Counted from the first letter of the stretch, positions 29,101-42,479 are shown. The stretch: 64,000 nucleotides of DNA from Heliopora coerulea (GCA_030142905.1 JASJOG010000052.1:1383001-1447000), one strand, 5' to 3'. Made by a program: numbers and translations. The notes: a model not told the origin generated them from the letters alone.

Positions 29101-32100
29101 CAGGGAAACATCATTTAGTGGCAGGAACTTTACCACCATGGACAATCCCTGAGGCAGAACCTCTGTGAGGTAGACAAATAGAAAAACTAGACATCTCTCG
29201 TTCACTCACGAAAAGACATCTCTCCAGAGGACACTTCTCAAAGACAGTCTTTCCCGAAGTGAACTGTGAACACATTGGTCTTAACTTCATCGGCAGCGAC
29301 CACTAACCTAAGATTTTTGTTCGTCTTACCTTTATTTAACGCATTTCCGAAGACAGGTTCGTTCTTCTTATTTATAGTTGTACAGTTCCACTTCCGATAT
29401 TTAAACTGATGTTGACATTCTTTAATAGCCATTGCCGCTCCTTCCTTTACGCTATTCATTAGTTCCACGTTCGTTCGGCAGACGCGAATTTGCTTCATAC
29501 TCAAACCTGTCAGGTGGTTGCACACTTTCTCGTTCTTGATTGTTGAACCAATTAATGCAATTGACCTGAGGGAATTCAAGAGATTATTTCTAAATTATAA
29601 TGATGCATTCAACAGCCATAAATGCCATCGAAGAAACTGTTTATTAGGCGAACATCAAATAACAATTACGACCAGTATTCTTAGGTTAGTCTCGAAGCCT
29701 TATTGGAGAAATCTGTTTCACGATTAGATTATGAGAACCAAATCTTCAAAGAAGGTATCATTTTTTTTAAATAGGAGAAATCCCACTTTTCAACGACATC
29801 TGTACAATAAATATTATGATGTTATTGTGGTAGCTTGGTAGAGCTACCACAATAAAAAGTTTTTCTGAGAGAATAGCTTGAGAGCGTACGTATTAAGAAC
29901 AATAAATATTATGTTTCTCTACGGCAAAGATTATAGTACGAAGAGAAAATTTCATGATTAACCATGGTAACCAAGGAATGTTCTCTTCATGTTACCTTAC
30001 GGATAATACTGAAATAGACCTCACAGTCCTGAAGTGGGAATATAGTCCATTTTTATAGGTGTGGTCACCGGAGCGGGAAAATTCGATGGCAGGGAGTGGT
30101 GTGATCTTGCTCTTTCAAAAAGGTGCTGGAGAACAATCTATTCACGGTATGGAGGGCAGGACAAAGAAGGCAAGAGGATCAGTTTCACTCTCCTGAAATA
30201 CGTTGGACCGGCAATGGGTTTTTTTGTTGTTGTTGTTGATTTTTTCCCCAAAACATATATCTCATTAATAACATTAGCATATCGTAGCTGTCACTTAGGT
30301 CGCACATATATGTCGAACTTGCACCTTAGCTCACCATCTGAGTCTTGGTAGCTCAACGGTTAAAGTGTCTCATCGGTCATCAGAAGGTTGCGGGTTCGAT
30401 CCCCGTCTGGGGCTCAGAAATCGTTTTTCTGAGGACAGACCTTGACGAACGCTGATCTATCATTCAGGGTATCTCCAAGCTTCCACATTTCCAAAACATA
30501 TATCTCAGTGTATGATTAGTTGTTGTTTAGGTAATTTTATCTTATTCTCCATTGGGAAACATTTTGAAGCCATAATCACGAATCTGGTATGAACCTCTCA
30601 TCACTTCCACAGGGGTTGCCTAGAAGCCATAGCCCCCCCTAAAATACCGTGGGCCAACGGAAGGGCTACCTCAACCCGTAGAGCAAGGTAGTCATCAACT
30701 ACCACCAAATTCCACATTTCCACAACTGCAGGTGTACAACATGTCATATTTGAGTGTTTAATATTCACTGCCTCAAGTCTGTCCTCGATGTTGCCCCCCC
30801 CCCTCTTCTTAAACGGACTGAGCCCAAAGCACCCCACAAGAAACATTCCAATTGCGTCGCTGTAGGTATTTAACTGTGTTAGACCTACTTAAGTAATGAA
30901 ACTCGTATGGAAGACATGCACTGTACTTTAGCACCATCTTTTCAAGCCAATAAAAACCAAATAAAACCTATTTAAGTTTAGTTGACAAGGTGAGCATGCC
31001 GCATTATGTCTCCACAGGATACATTTCATCATGGATAATATGGTTTGATCTCTAGTGAGGAAGTCCCTTGTCAACGAGATATTTCAAGTGTTAGAAAAAT
31101 TTAGGTCATGTTCCAAACATTAACTGGTTGATATTAACAACACTGTGGAAACTTTCAAAAACTATATTCTGCGCACAAAACAGGCTTGCTTCAAACTTCG
31201 AACTTTTCACACGGGCAAAGTTTTCCTTTAAGCAGATTGGCACTGAGCTCAGCACAAGAAAATGTAAATTTATAAAGGGGCTGAAGCCCGATTACTATCA
31301 AATCGCTTGGATCGGAATCAGCATTTTATAGTTGGCCAACGAAGTCGACGCTATTCAGACTTAAGTAACTTTTGCTAGACCAGATATCGTCCCAACATTA
31401 TGACGTAATATGCCAAGCGCTTACTTTGATTTAGGCGATAATTTTGATAGCACGATCAAATGGATGCCTTACTCTAACAAATTAACCTACAAGGATTCAG
31501 ATGGTAAGCTACATTTAATGTGGAACGTTTGATCAGTCAGTCTCCATCGAGCTCAGTAGTGAATCCAGCCCTTCCAATCAGTACACTTGCACTGGTCAGA
31601 TTTCTGTTATGTGGAAGTACACCCAATAGAATACCAAAATTAAATGGAGTCCAATTTAAATCTGCATTGATAGTTTAATTCCTAATCAACTGCCTAATAA
31701 GCGTTTTCACAAGGCTTACGTGGCGTGACCCAACGGTTCCCTTGGAGATTTGCCTGCAACACCTGAATGTGTCCCTTTACGCACAAGGTCGCAACGAATT
31801 CGAAAATTCGGGTCGCCAAGGACCTTGGCCGAACCCCCTATGACAAGCGATGATAATTTTCTTTAATTCAGCAGCGATCTCATTTGTCAATCACAGTTTT
31901 GTAGCTTAATATTACTAGCCAGTTAAAAAGTTGCGGGCGCACACAAACTCTGGATCCTGCTTCCGAAAAAACGTGACCACCGCCCTCTCGCATAAGACGC
32001 CCTTGAATCCAACGTTACAACTTGAATTTTATAAATTGAACTTTTGTACGAAAGCTGTTTCGTAGTCTAGGGGTAAAGATTTCGCGTTTTCAAGATTTCG

Positions 32101-33522
32101 ACACTTCGTCAATGAGCAATCACATTGAAATGAATTTGCATTTACCATCATAGCTGCAGAGGAGAAGCCCCACGTCACACGTTCGGGTCGCCATCGATGG
32201 TTCGAAAACCACTGCTTTAGCCATCGATCCGCAGTAATAAGACTCAGATGGCCCGCCAGGATTAAAGATGCACGTGCTTAGAATATTGCTGATGATTTAT
32301 GATTGTTTATACAGTGTGGAGCCAAGACTGAAGTAAGGGTTTTTAAAGACAGAGAAGAGGAGTCATTGTTCAAAAGTTTAATCTGGGTACGTGTTCGCCA
32401 GATCCACGTTCCTTTAACGTGTTCACACGAAGGTGCTGAAATGAGTACAAATTAGCTGAGATTAGCTCGCATAAAAAGTTACCGCAAGATTATAGGACGC
32501 CGATCTTGGCAAGCATTCGTCAGGTGCCCACCACAATGTGACCAGAAACGACGGTGAATATGTTCCGACTGTAATTAACTGCTAAACATGATGAAAAAAC
32601 GCGATATCGTAAGGAAATGGCCGCCGAATTCTCAAAACACGACGATAGTTCCGTCAGCAGCGCTCACTAGCATTCCCCAAGAGAAGTTCAAAAGGAATTC
32701 TAATTTTTGACGAAGTTCAAGGAAGGCCTCATTACTGCTATAAAAAGAGCATTCTTTCACAAAACCAGTTACGTTGTAAGCTGCTGGAACGGTGAGACAA
32801 CATCTGTCTGCTTTCGAACATGTATTTAAACGAAAGTTTCCTAACTCTGTTCGACCGAAAGTATAAAAGGATAAAACCCCATGAACATACTTTGTCCCTT
32901 ACTGGATTTGACTAGCGATTTTAGAGAAATAAGCAATTCTTTCATGTGGATTCTAGATCCTTTGAGGCTGACTAAACGGACAATTTCAACACAATCTGAA
33001 ATGCCAATCTGCTTCGCCTAATCGAAATGTCCGCTCAGCCGCTCCGGCTAGCGAGTAAATCCATAAAAGTTATCTCGCGATGTCACGGCAAAAAGTTTAG
33101 CCTGGTCAGAACTTTTGAAATTTAAGCCGTGTTGGCCTGGCTTGAACTCTAGCTGGTAAACAGCATTTTGACGTTAATGAATTCGTGTGAGTGGACGGGT
33201 ATTCAATAATCGCTCAATCAAGATTGCAATTTTGGTAATCAGTCCCTTTTGTGTTTGTAAGTTTAAAATGCTTCCACGTTAAGAAGAATTGACTTTCCCT
33301 CGCTACGGTATTAGAGTCAGAACTGTTATTCCACGAGTGTTGAGGATATCTATTTCTAATTTTCAAAGTCAGTTTAAGGGAAAACATTATATCTGACTGT
33401 CGGTGCAGATTGACATAAATACCTAACCTACAAAATATCAAAAACCACACTTACATCCACCTATCTGCCGCCACTGTCTGCAGCATGAAGTACAACAGCA
33501 AAAGTTGAGAAACAAACTCCAT
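26158..33522 (-). CDS. Wnt ligand, closest to Wnt4 (4 exons), acylation-site Ser replaced by Cys
   Basis: Wnts are secreted, lipid-modified ligands of Frizzled receptors. Exons in coding order: 33522-33455, 29565-29330, 28330-28053 and 26625-26158, phases agreeing, 349 residues. Exon 1 encodes a signal peptide (MEFVSQLLLLYFMLQTVAA). Exon 2 has CNHLTGLSMKQIRVC, AIKECQHQFKYRKWNCT (with an N-glycosylation site) and PVFGNALNKGTREAAF. Exon 3 has TSGELRSCSCD, GWRWAGCSDDVNFG and MNLHNNEVGRK. Exon 4 has KCHGVCGSCSMKTCW, KFNGAS, PPTASDLVYLDSSPDFC, DGCELLCCGRGY and the terminal ISRCR. LMNLHNNEVGRK and LVYLDSSPDFC point to the Wnt4 group. Oddities: the Porcupine acylation Ser (CHGVSGSC) is Cys, and a Gly in ASAGV is also Cys, giving 26 Cys where 24 is usual. 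Confidence 0.93.
26660..27345. repeat. Degenerate (AGGTG)n pentanucleotide satellite
   Basis: GAGGTGAGGTGTGTGAGGTG-type units recur between about 26880 and 27125 and fade on both sides into (GGTGAAGTGA)-like sequence. It lies in the last Wnt intron, just 3' of the exon boundary at 26625. Confidence 0.85.
27350..27752. repeat. (AAAGT)n / (AGAGT)n pentanucleotide array
   Basis: Blocks of TAAAG units flank a homogeneous TAGAG block (27428-27525), giving a nested expansion pattern in which one variant unit spread in the middle. The 329-codon minus-strand frame over this region is pure repeat translation. Confidence 0.9.
28465..28560 (-). repeat. tRNA-derived SINE fragment
   Basis: The minus strand reads ATCAGAAGGTTGTGGGTTCG, then ATCCCGGTCTGGGGCTCAGA and AATCGTTTTTCTGAAG. 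It has a B box and the same 3' body as copies at 30.3, 51.3, 52.9 and 59.7 kb. It lies in a Wnt intron. Confidence 0.75.
29823..29853. repeat. Short hairpin TTGTGGTAGCT / AGCTACCACAA
   Basis: A 12-bp stem around a small loop (TGGTAG) lies in Wnt intron 1. No other evidence of an RNA gene was seen. Confidence 0.6.
30255..30510 (+). repeat. tRNA-derived SINE, near full length
   Basis: The order is CTCATTAATAACATTAGCAT leader, AGGTCGCACATATATGTCGA, A box (TGGTAGCTCAACGG), B box (GGTTCGATCCCC), GGGGCTCAGAAATCG and a tail ending TTTCCAAAACATATATCTCA. It matches the copy at 51190 over its whole length. AAAACATATATCTCA is present on both sides. It lies in the long Wnt intron 1. Confidence 0.85.
30511..33454. 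other. Wnt intron 1, remainder
   Basis: No reading frame with family motifs and no tRNA or clear repeat was recognised, apart from a few C and G runs near 30790. Confidence 0.45.
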
Positions 33523-36500
33523 CTCGAGTCTTCAAGTATTCAGCAACGTTAGCTCCAGTATTCAACGGCTCCTCCACCAGACGTGCTTCACTGGCAGGCC
33601 CTTAATGAATGAAAGTGAGAAGCGGTTTACAGTAAATTAAAGGTTAAAGAAAATAAACTCCAAAATCAATTACAGCGCCCAGTTTGTCACAATAGAATGC
33701 TGTTTCCGACAAACCAGGGTAAATTACGGCAAGGTGCATAAAATAATTGATAATCTCGTCAATAGGCGGCAGATATCACAAGGACTTCACATTAATTGAA
33801 TTGACACTTAGTTCTGATGACGGCATTAAATGAAAGATGAGCAAGAACTAGCCCAAAATGAGAACTATAACCATGCATGAATTCCAAACAGCCACGGTTT
33901 TGAGCTTTCTTAACATTTGCTAATTACATCATCGAAGCTCGTCGGATAAACAATCTCCGATGGGGTACCTTGTGTCAAGTGTTGTCTCATTATCAACACA
34001 GACGGTTTTAACACCCACTTTATTTAAACAAGATGAGGTAGTTATTACCCGAGGCGAGTGTGGTAACTTCCAGATCGACGGCACTTGTTCTTTGTAAATT
34101 ACATTTATGGTTTTGATGGTCTAACTGACGGAGGTAACAGTCTTCTTAGGCAGTGTGGTCATTGACAATGTATGGTGATTTTGGAACTTCACTGAGGATG
34201 AACGTGTAATCCCATAAAAAAGTTTAAAGTTGTTGATGGGAAACGAACTCATGAGGTTGATTGCCATGTGTAATCTGGTGTTAAATACCGTAGCAAGCCG
34301 ATAAATTTAAAAAAGATTTAAGTTAAATATATAAACCAAGTATAAATAACTCGAAAACTCGATAATTGGTGCAGAACAGGACACAGACATAATTGGCAAC
34401 ATTTCAACTTTATTCCAAAATCACATCCGTTAGACCAAGAAGTAGGACACCAAGTTAGAGAAAGATGCATGTCTAAGTCACATTATCTAACGATAATTTT
34501 GGAAACAAAGTCCAAACAATAATACATGAACTTATGTCTGGCTTTGATTTATATCTGTTTTCTTTAAAATGTTTGAATCTGATCGGTTTATATTTTATTA
34601 TGTTTGTTATCAATGTATCAATTACAGCTTGCCATATGTTATTCATTGACAGCACATATACGAAGTAACTCGCGATGATTAATATGACGAAGCGCTCTGT
34701 AGCCATTACATTCTTTCATTATGTTTATTTATAAGAATTTTAATGAACAGTTTATGTGAACATTTCACGAACAGCAGGGATGTACCATTGCTGGCCCAGT
34801 GACAGCAACGCAGCCTTAAAAATAATCTTATTTTCTCAGGACATTTTCGTTAGTCCCAGACAGAGTTCACTTTGTCCATTTTAGTGGCCGGATACGCCAC
34901 AGGACAGTTAAGTGCGGACTGGTCAGGAAGAGCGGCAAGTTGGCATGAAAGTAATGGAAGGGCAAAAATACTGGTTACAAAATCCAAACCGTTTGATGAC
35001 CTTTACATCCGAATCTTAGCAAATGGTTGGAAATTAAAAATATTTTCCTTCAGGGAAAAGATTCCCTGGAGATCGAAGGAATACAACAAATTCAGAAAGA
35101 TAATATCTAGGCTCTTGTACACCCAAGCTATGAGCTAAAACACTGGACGAACGTCGGAAGAAGTGAACGACAATATTTCGTCTTTATTCTAAAGTTATTA
35201 TTGCTTGAAAAGCTAGTAACTCTTCCTTTATTGTGGCAGTTAATACGTTTAATTTTCCCCAACCTATACAACGCTTTCAACCAGATTTAATGGTGATAAC
35301 TCCTAGTTCAATAGTCTAATATTTTAAATACATGCACTGTATGAGATGATTCGATAACTGGTAAGTTAGTCGTACAAACGTTGAATTGCCAACACTGACC
35401 AACTCATAACCACAACATTAAAACCAGCGTAGAAACTGCTAGTCTGAATAAACCCCGTTCTCTCAACATAAACAAGTTGATTATGTAAGTTGGCGAAATC
35501 TAGGCTAGTAGCGACGGCAGGAACTTATGAAATTTCTTGACTTATCCCAGCCACGACTTGTGATTCTTTTTGAAAACGCAATTTTCTAAAACACTATTTC
35601 GTGCTCAGATGAGAGCATGATCATATTGACGTAGAATCAAAAGATTATTACCACTTCGACAAGTTTAATTATCGGTGACATAAGTCGGGCCTTGTCAGCA
35701 TGAATTTCAGGTTTCAGGAGCAGATTTAAGAATATTGAGGACAGTTCTTCACGAGTTATCTTGTGTAAATAGTCTACCTCGTGTCTCTCGTATAAATTTT
35801 CCCCGCAAAAAGTTGATCAACTGAAGATTGCATCGGGCCAATCGTTGGAGTAGGGGATTTCCAATATTGATAAGTGTAGACCTAGTTACCATCGATAATA
35901 ATTCAAATATCAACTGGTGAAAAAGACAGAAAAGAAACTCAGTGACAACTCGAAGTGGAAAAATAAATTAAGTGTGAAATGCCTTAGAATTACCTTTTTC
36001 TGCTTTTTACGGCAAATGTTCAAACGAAACGTCAATGTTTTGTTTGCTTTCGTTATCGTTACATTTTGATTCTCATTAACCTTGTCATGGTTTCACAACC
36101 AAGGTGGCACGTTTTGTCTGCTATAATTTGTGAGGTTCCTCTCACACAGATAACCCGTTGGCTTTCATTATCTAGGTGGCCATTTAGAAATTTATTCTGG
36201 TCAACGAAAGACGATTTTATTTACCTAAGGTTAACGTCAAGGGGTCAAAGGGTTAACCATTCATCACAATGAAAAAATTTAACGAATATTGAGGGGGATC
36301 AATGATTCTAAGCAGTCTAGCTAAAGTAAACTCTATTTGATTGTGCAATGATTCCCTGAACAGGAAGCTACAACGTCCCTTGATGAATATTCTTTCATTT
36401 TCTTTGCGGGTAAGCCACGCGAAGCTCGGGCAAAAAAGATCTTGACTGAAATAATTAGCGCAGTACGAAAAACCACACGCGCTTGCCTACCGAGCAGTGC

Positions 36501-37930
36501 TGACAAACCTTTTGAATCTCTGAAATCAGGAAATATGAAACGAATCCCCCCGCTTCTCACAGACAGCTACTCTACGAGTTTATTTTAAACGTACGATTTG
36601 ATTTCATGGTTAAAATAGCTTTCCTCCTCGAAGGCTCTAATGATTTCTCCAGTATTTGCGTAAATCGACAAGATGATAATGCATTAAACCGTTCAGTTTA
36701 TCTCAATCAGTAAAACAAGATTATGTTGCATTGTCAAGAAACTTGACAAGAGATCCTCCCCCAGGTAGCCTGAAAGAATTTGATAATTCGTTGACTTGAT
36801 TCGAGTGCTTCTTAAACATGACGCAACTGTTGATAGAATTTCGACAGGATATTTACCTTCGCGTAAATTTTAGAACTCTAAATGGTCAAGAATCAACCAC
36901 AGCACATAGAATCAACCATATCACAGTCATTGTTGCCTCAGACCGACCTGCCTTATCAAAAAGAATATGTATGTATATGTATGTGTATGTATTGTCCCAT
37001 TTGAGTCACTTCTTGAACAGAGGCAAAAATTCATCAGAAGAGGAAATACTTGAGGTATTTTTTGAAAGGTTACAAATGATCGAGTGATTAGGTCTTGCTC
37101 AACAACTCAAAAACGTGCGAAAACAAAGGGTTTTTGTAAACAAGACAAAGTCATTAAGCTTTGTTTAACAAATTTATCGCGTCCGGTGCATGCAAATACC
37201 CACAAAGAGACTGAAGGACAGGTAACAACATTTGCTGCTTATTGTTTGCTAAATGGGCCATTAATTTTGCAATCTTCAACTCTCAAGAGTGATTAAGATC
37301 GATGCCAGAACAACATGAAAGTGGCCAGAGACGCAACACTGACGCACACGAAAAATGACACAGTTTTTTTAAAAATTTATCTCTATTCTCTAATCCCCTT
37401 CGTGTTCCCACAGTGGACTGATTTAAGTTAGATCTGCCTCAGAATTGCTGCACCTCAAAGCGTATCAGACTCGCGACCTCTGAGGCGTTCTCTTGTGGCA
37501 GTCTTGATGACTGGTGGTGAAAATGACCATCTGTTTAGTGAACAACCTCAGCTGGTGTGAACGGGCTGTTGCACCACCAAATCATTGAGACCCCGATTGG
37601 CTATGGCTATGTCATCCTTGACTGACAAGACAAGTAAGTTTGACTGTGAAGATGTACCCAAGATGATTTGGCTATTTTGGTCGTAATAATGAAGCCGAGG
37701 AGATGCTAAAACTTGACCCAGTACTTTTTAAAAGTGTTGTGTTAGGTGGGGATATCCTTGTTCAGACTACATTCGGCTTTCGAGTCGTTTGGCAGTTCCA
37801 TTTCCCACTTGTGATTTGGCAACCCACGCTATTTCCTGTTTAACCATGATACGGGGACAAGCTTTCGACAAGCAAATACAGGTAATTGACGTTTCGTTTG
37901 TGACTATGAATGTATATAATGGACTTAGAT
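33523..37930. other. Upstream of Wnt: no gene recognised
   Basis: Reading frames are all short (88 codons at most) with no signature. This is likely Wnt upstream regulatory DNA. A short ATGT microsatellite sits at 36967-36992. Confidence 0.45.
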
Positions 37931-37937
37931 TGAGCAA

Positions 37938-38290
37938 GAAATTTTCATGATAATCTGACACTGCCGAAGTCAACTGAAAAATGTTTACTCGAGCGGAATT
38001 TGAACTCGCACCTTCGGAACACCGGTCCGCCGCTCTACCTGTTGAGCTATCGAGGGGATTGCAAGCGAGTTTTAATCCAACTTAAGTGGACGAGATATTC
38101 TCGCGACAACTAAACGCTTATCTACGAGAGGATGTGTAATGTTTCAATTCTATTTCAGAATCATCCTCAGTGATATACATGAACAGAAAATTTTCATGAT
38201 AATCTGACACTGCCGAAGTCAATTGAAAAATGTTGACTCGAGGGATTTGAAGTTGCACCTTCGGGATACCAAGTTTGCTAACGTCTGTCA
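37938..38290 (-). repeat. Duplicated second tRNA-like SINE family, period 249
   Basis: AAATTTTCATGATAATCTGA followed by CACTGCCGAAGTCAA occurs at about 37939 and 38188. The first copy continues on the minus strand into TAGCTCAACAGGTAGAGCG (A box) and GGTGCGAGTTCAAATTCC (B box). The acceptor stem does not pair fully, so it is a SINE and not a tRNA gene. The second copy keeps only the B-box end. Confidence 0.7.
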
Positions 38291-38525
38291 AGATGTTGAT
38301 GGTATTCCAACGATGCACTAAATCCTTTAAATATCGTTGCTTTAAGTATTGCTGTGTTCTTACGTGAGTTATTATTTCTTTTTAAACGCAACGTTCTTCA
38401 CCGGATCAACCTGAAATTGACATTTCAAAGAGAAGTCCAGGCTCTAAGCACAGACGAATCTTTAAACCAGATATTTTTTCTTCAAAACAACGGCTAGTGA
38501 TAAACCAGGCGGAAAACGTAGCTTA

Positions 38526-38669
38526 ATAATAAAAATTAAGGACCAGCAGAGAATGAGTGTAACAGCCATAAGTTCATGAGTTTTAAAACACGTCAGCATT
38601 AAATATGTTTTAAAACACCTCAGCTTATGGCTATGATACGCATCCTCTGCTGGGCCTTAATTTTTATTG
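38526..38669. repeat. Foldback element
   Basis: AATAAAAATTAAGGACCAGC and GCTGGGCCTTAATTTTTATT are outer arms, and CCATAAGTTCATGAGTTTTA with TAAAACACCTCAGCTTATGG are inner arms. There is no ORF. Confidence 0.8.
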
Positions 38670-40280
38670 TTCAGATATTTTTCCATATTTGATTTTCCCT
38701 AAGACATCGCAAATCTCTACAGTTGATTCAAAATACACCGCTAAATCCATGAAATTGGGTAAAGTTTACTCAAGGTTTGATAATAAACCGAACAACACGA
38801 AACCAGGAAAAAATTCCTACTCTGAGTATGGTCATTTCATGACTGGGAAGAATTTTTCATTGAATTTGATTTGCATTTTATCACAGAATGAGCAACAATT
38901 TGTATGCTATAAAAAGTTACTGAGTTATGGGATATATAAATGTTTCATGGTAGAAAATCGTGTAAAAAAAGAATGCCAAACACGGACGGTTCGAGCCAAA
39001 GCCCTTATAATCCTTCCGTTGAACTTTTCTGCCTGAAATTCCACAGGTATGTGGCAAGGTGCGTCAAGAACAATTCACGAGCAAGCTGTTTTCAAGCGGC
39101 TACCATGCTGTTACTCTCATCAAACCGTAAGAAGGTTAACCCAACAATAGCCATGGGCAGAGCCGTAGCAAGTTTGTCGAAACAAGCCGCAACAGGTGTG
39201 TTAATACAACTTGCAGTCACACAACAACTTGCAGTTAGGCATTGAACAATCCGTTGCTGACTTGTCACAACAAAACGCAACTGGCCACGCGAACACATTT
39301 CGATGTCGGCTAGTTCAGGGTTGTACGTGAAGAATGTTTGACACATAATCATTTTTCCGTTGTTAATTTCTCGACGAAACTTTTTCTTCACCTAACTCGT
39401 AATTAATTTACTCTACTCTGAAGATGTTACTGGTTGAGTAACAAAATGTCATTATTAAAGTTTTCTTAACTATTTTGTCTCTTTATATTTTATAAAAACT
39501 CGCTTACTTTTCTCCTCCAATTTCCTCGGCTTAGAAAACATTAATTTTCAAACTTTCTTCGCGAATTAGCGTATTAAGTGGTTTGTTTTTAAAGCCGTTG
39601 AAAAAACTCGCAGTACGAGGCGATAGCCGAGAGTTTTATATTCGATAAAGCACTCCAGCTTGTTTGTTAAACATTACTTAAAGTATTAAGTCTCCACTAT
39701 AGTTTTGGTAAAAGTTATTTGCTGGGTTATCATATTTATATCACGGTTGCTCCTTTTCACCTGAAAATGATCCTGAAACGATGGCGCGCTCACGGCTTTC
39801 TTCATGCAGTCGCCCAAGGCACCTTAAGCCTCGGATAACTGTACTAGCGCTATTAATGTTTCGAACAATTGAACTTGGATTTAATCCACCGAGTCGCGAG
39901 TTACCTATTTAATTCGCGGCCTGTCTACAAGAGCGGCTTTTCATGCGATTTCCCTGCGATTTTAATCGCGTATCTGACTGCAATTTAAACAAAGCAGCCG
40001 GATAAGCTATTTTGGCATTCGTATAACCGACTCCTAGACTTTTAATGTGCTTTTGATACACAAGGCACCACCATCACTGCCAAATGTTTGTGTGAATTTC
40101 TGAAGCTTTTGTTTTTTTGTTAGAGATGACTGAGCCACTCCAAAATATTGATGTAAAAAGAAGGGAGCGCAGGCAGTGTGGAACTACGTCATTTCTCAAA
40201 CTCATTAATAATTCATGAGTATATCATCCAATCAGACGCGCTGAATGGCACCACGTGGGCGAACGTGAAATAAGATGAAA
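38670..40280. other. No confident gene
   Basis: Two overlapping frames at 39092-39391 (minus, 99 codons) and 38940-39245 (plus) are unusually long for this background. Neither has a signature I recognise. The remainder is featureless AT-rich sequence. Confidence 0.35.
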
Positions 40281-40290
40281 GTACTCGGCA

Positions 40291-40346
40291 GAGGACTTGA
40301 ACTGTTTTTTCTAGTCCTTGGACTGGAGATGATAGTTCAAGTCCTC
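40291..40346. repeat. Small foldback GAGGACTTGAACT
   Basis: GAGGACTTGAACTGT is mirrored by AGTTCAAGTCCTC with an inner AGTCCTTGGACT palindrome. Confidence 0.6.
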
Positions 40347-40442
40347 AGACTTAAAATGCAACTTAATTAATACCTCAATTCATTGTGCCAATACACTAGC
40401 TGATTCTGAGAAGTCATTCAAACGGCTCCAATTTTCTCACTA

Positions 40443-40530
40443 GACCGGGTTTTCAAGTACTCGGAATTCGTTCCAATCCTCGGCTTCGCCTCGGACTAGA
40501 ACGAATTTCTTTTACTTGAAAACCCGGTCC
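40443..40530. repeat. Foldback GACCGGGTTTTCAAGTA
   Basis: Arms GACCGGGTTTTCAAGTA and TACTTGAAAACCCGGTC enclose a second arm pair (AATTCGTTCCA / TAGAACGAATTT) around a GGCTTCGCC centre. Confidence 0.8.
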
Positions 40531-40617
40531 AGTCCTCACTGTCGGCCTTTAAATATTACGTATGAAACCAAGAGTTTAAGAGAACTGCTTAAAACCTACA
40601 AGTGGAAGAACTGACAT

Positions 40618-40650
40618 CTGGAGAGAAGGCCCTTCACTCGAAATGTCAGT
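40618..40650 (+). ncRNA. Degenerate hammerhead-like core
   Basis: CTGGAGA, then GAAGGCCCTTCACTC, then GAAATGTC. The layout matches the intact copy at 50301, but the core A6 is changed to G, so it is probably inactive. Confidence 0.35.
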
Positions 40651-42479
40651 ATTCCCTCTCACTATGTTTCGGCAATTCATTGACCCTTTTGGCCTCTGCC
40701 AAATATTGAAGATTATTTTTCTAAAGCAGGGAACAAAAGTTACCGACGGGTAAACTCATAAAATTTTAGGTCGTTGTCAATGAGCGGATGAAGTCATGAA
40801 CGGATTATGAACCGTAACTTCTAAGTATTTTCTTGCGTTCTTGTCTCATTAAAACGAGCTTCGCGCTCTCGCAAGTGATGAGCCTGCGGCCCATCAACAC
40901 ATATGAAGGCAAAGTCAAGGACGTCTCATCCGCTCATTCACCACCTCTGGTGTACGGTGTGGAGGTGAAACACCCCACACCCCACTTTTCGATACATCGG
41001 TCAGTAAAACGGAGGGTCAATAAGAAAAACCATAACTTGTCGATAAAATTTAGAGAAAAATTATTCCATTGGGCGGGTTTAACAGGTTACGTACGTCGGC
41101 AAAAGAGGTCTCAGCGGTCGACACAGCAGTTAGATCGGTCACGGTACGATGACGCCAACCACTTACAAGGCATTCAATCTACAGGCGTGAATTGGTGCCG
41201 TAAGAGCTGTTCACACGGGCGATTCTTCTTGCGAATTTTCCCATCCTGAAGTGTGCGATTGAGTAAACAACTCACCAAAGTATTGTACATTATAGGTGTG
41301 CACAGATGATCCGCAAGTCAATCCACTCGATCGCATTTGTCAGGAGGCTAAAAATAGCAGCAAAAATCGCCTGTGTAAACAACCCTTTAGCGAGCTACAC
41401 GTCCTCCGCCCGAAGATTTCGGATATTCTAGTCCAACTTTTGACACAAGTTAACAGACTTACGAGGCTAATCCAAACAACACCTCTCTTTACCATTTACT
41501 GGGCAACATTTCTCTCATATCCAAACAACACCTTTGATACACAAGTATGACATTACACTAACTCAACTGTAAGCTCAGTCAATCTTTAGATACTCTTATC
41601 GTAAGCTATTTTTATTGATTATGAAGCCTTTCGAGTTAAAACTTTCGATACTCTGGTGTCATTCTCAACCAACAGGACCACGAGGTCATAACACTTTATA
41701 TTCTCATCCTACACTCTGCCAAGCTTAGCTACAACTAACAAGGCGATCCTGCTCATGACTTTTCATGTTCTTCCGCAACAGTCCACCAGCCTACGTGCAA
41801 AACCATTCAACTCACAATTTCGACAAAACTCATTAAGTTTAATACCCTGATTGAACACACTTTGTATTTCAAAAGACCGTTAAACCCAAAACTTTACGCA
41901 CCAGAGTCCAATGTTTATAATTAACTTGACAAAAAGAGAATTTAGTCGGACCTGTTTGGTGAGTCTGCTCATTTCGGTAACTACGTTGGGTATTTTTCTT
42001 CATATTTTCCTGTCCCAACCAAAATGAATAGCACGCCTTCACAAGTAGTTTGTGTTTAAGATACAAAGGACTGTACCTGGGTTCCTGGGTTCCGCATTTA
42101 ACTCAGATTGAGGGTTTTCGCAGGGAATGTCAGTACCTTGCTCTCTTGTCTTTTGGCAGATTACTGCCTTTGAATTTCTTCCCATTTGGTTAAGAACCAC
42201 CTACGCCGCACTCCACTTTTTCACATTCATTCGGAACAGTTGTCAAGGAAATTGAGAATTGCTTGGTTTGCCCCGTAAGGTTCTCACGTTCCTCCCTAAT
42301 GTTGTACGTCTATCTCTATTTGTACAGAGGAACAATGATATAAAAATACAACTGAGACTATATCGTGGCCATTGATTTTCCGGGCGGAAAACGTAGACGT
42401 AATATAAAAATGAGAGCCCAGCTCATGATTTTTATGTGAAGAGGCATAATGACAGAAATAAAACACAAAGTATTAAAAA

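Noticed and set aside
30348..30420. A possible tRNA gene with good A and B boxes
   Set aside because: Acceptor-stem ends do not pair and the same sequence recurs with a constant 3' body, so it is a tRNA-derived SINE. The same holds for 51282-51355.
39092..39391. A 99-codon minus frame with MCQTFFTYNPELADIEMC, loosely like a copper monooxygenase segment
   Set aside because: Only a few residues agree, no flanking exon continues the family pattern, and a plus-strand frame overlaps it.
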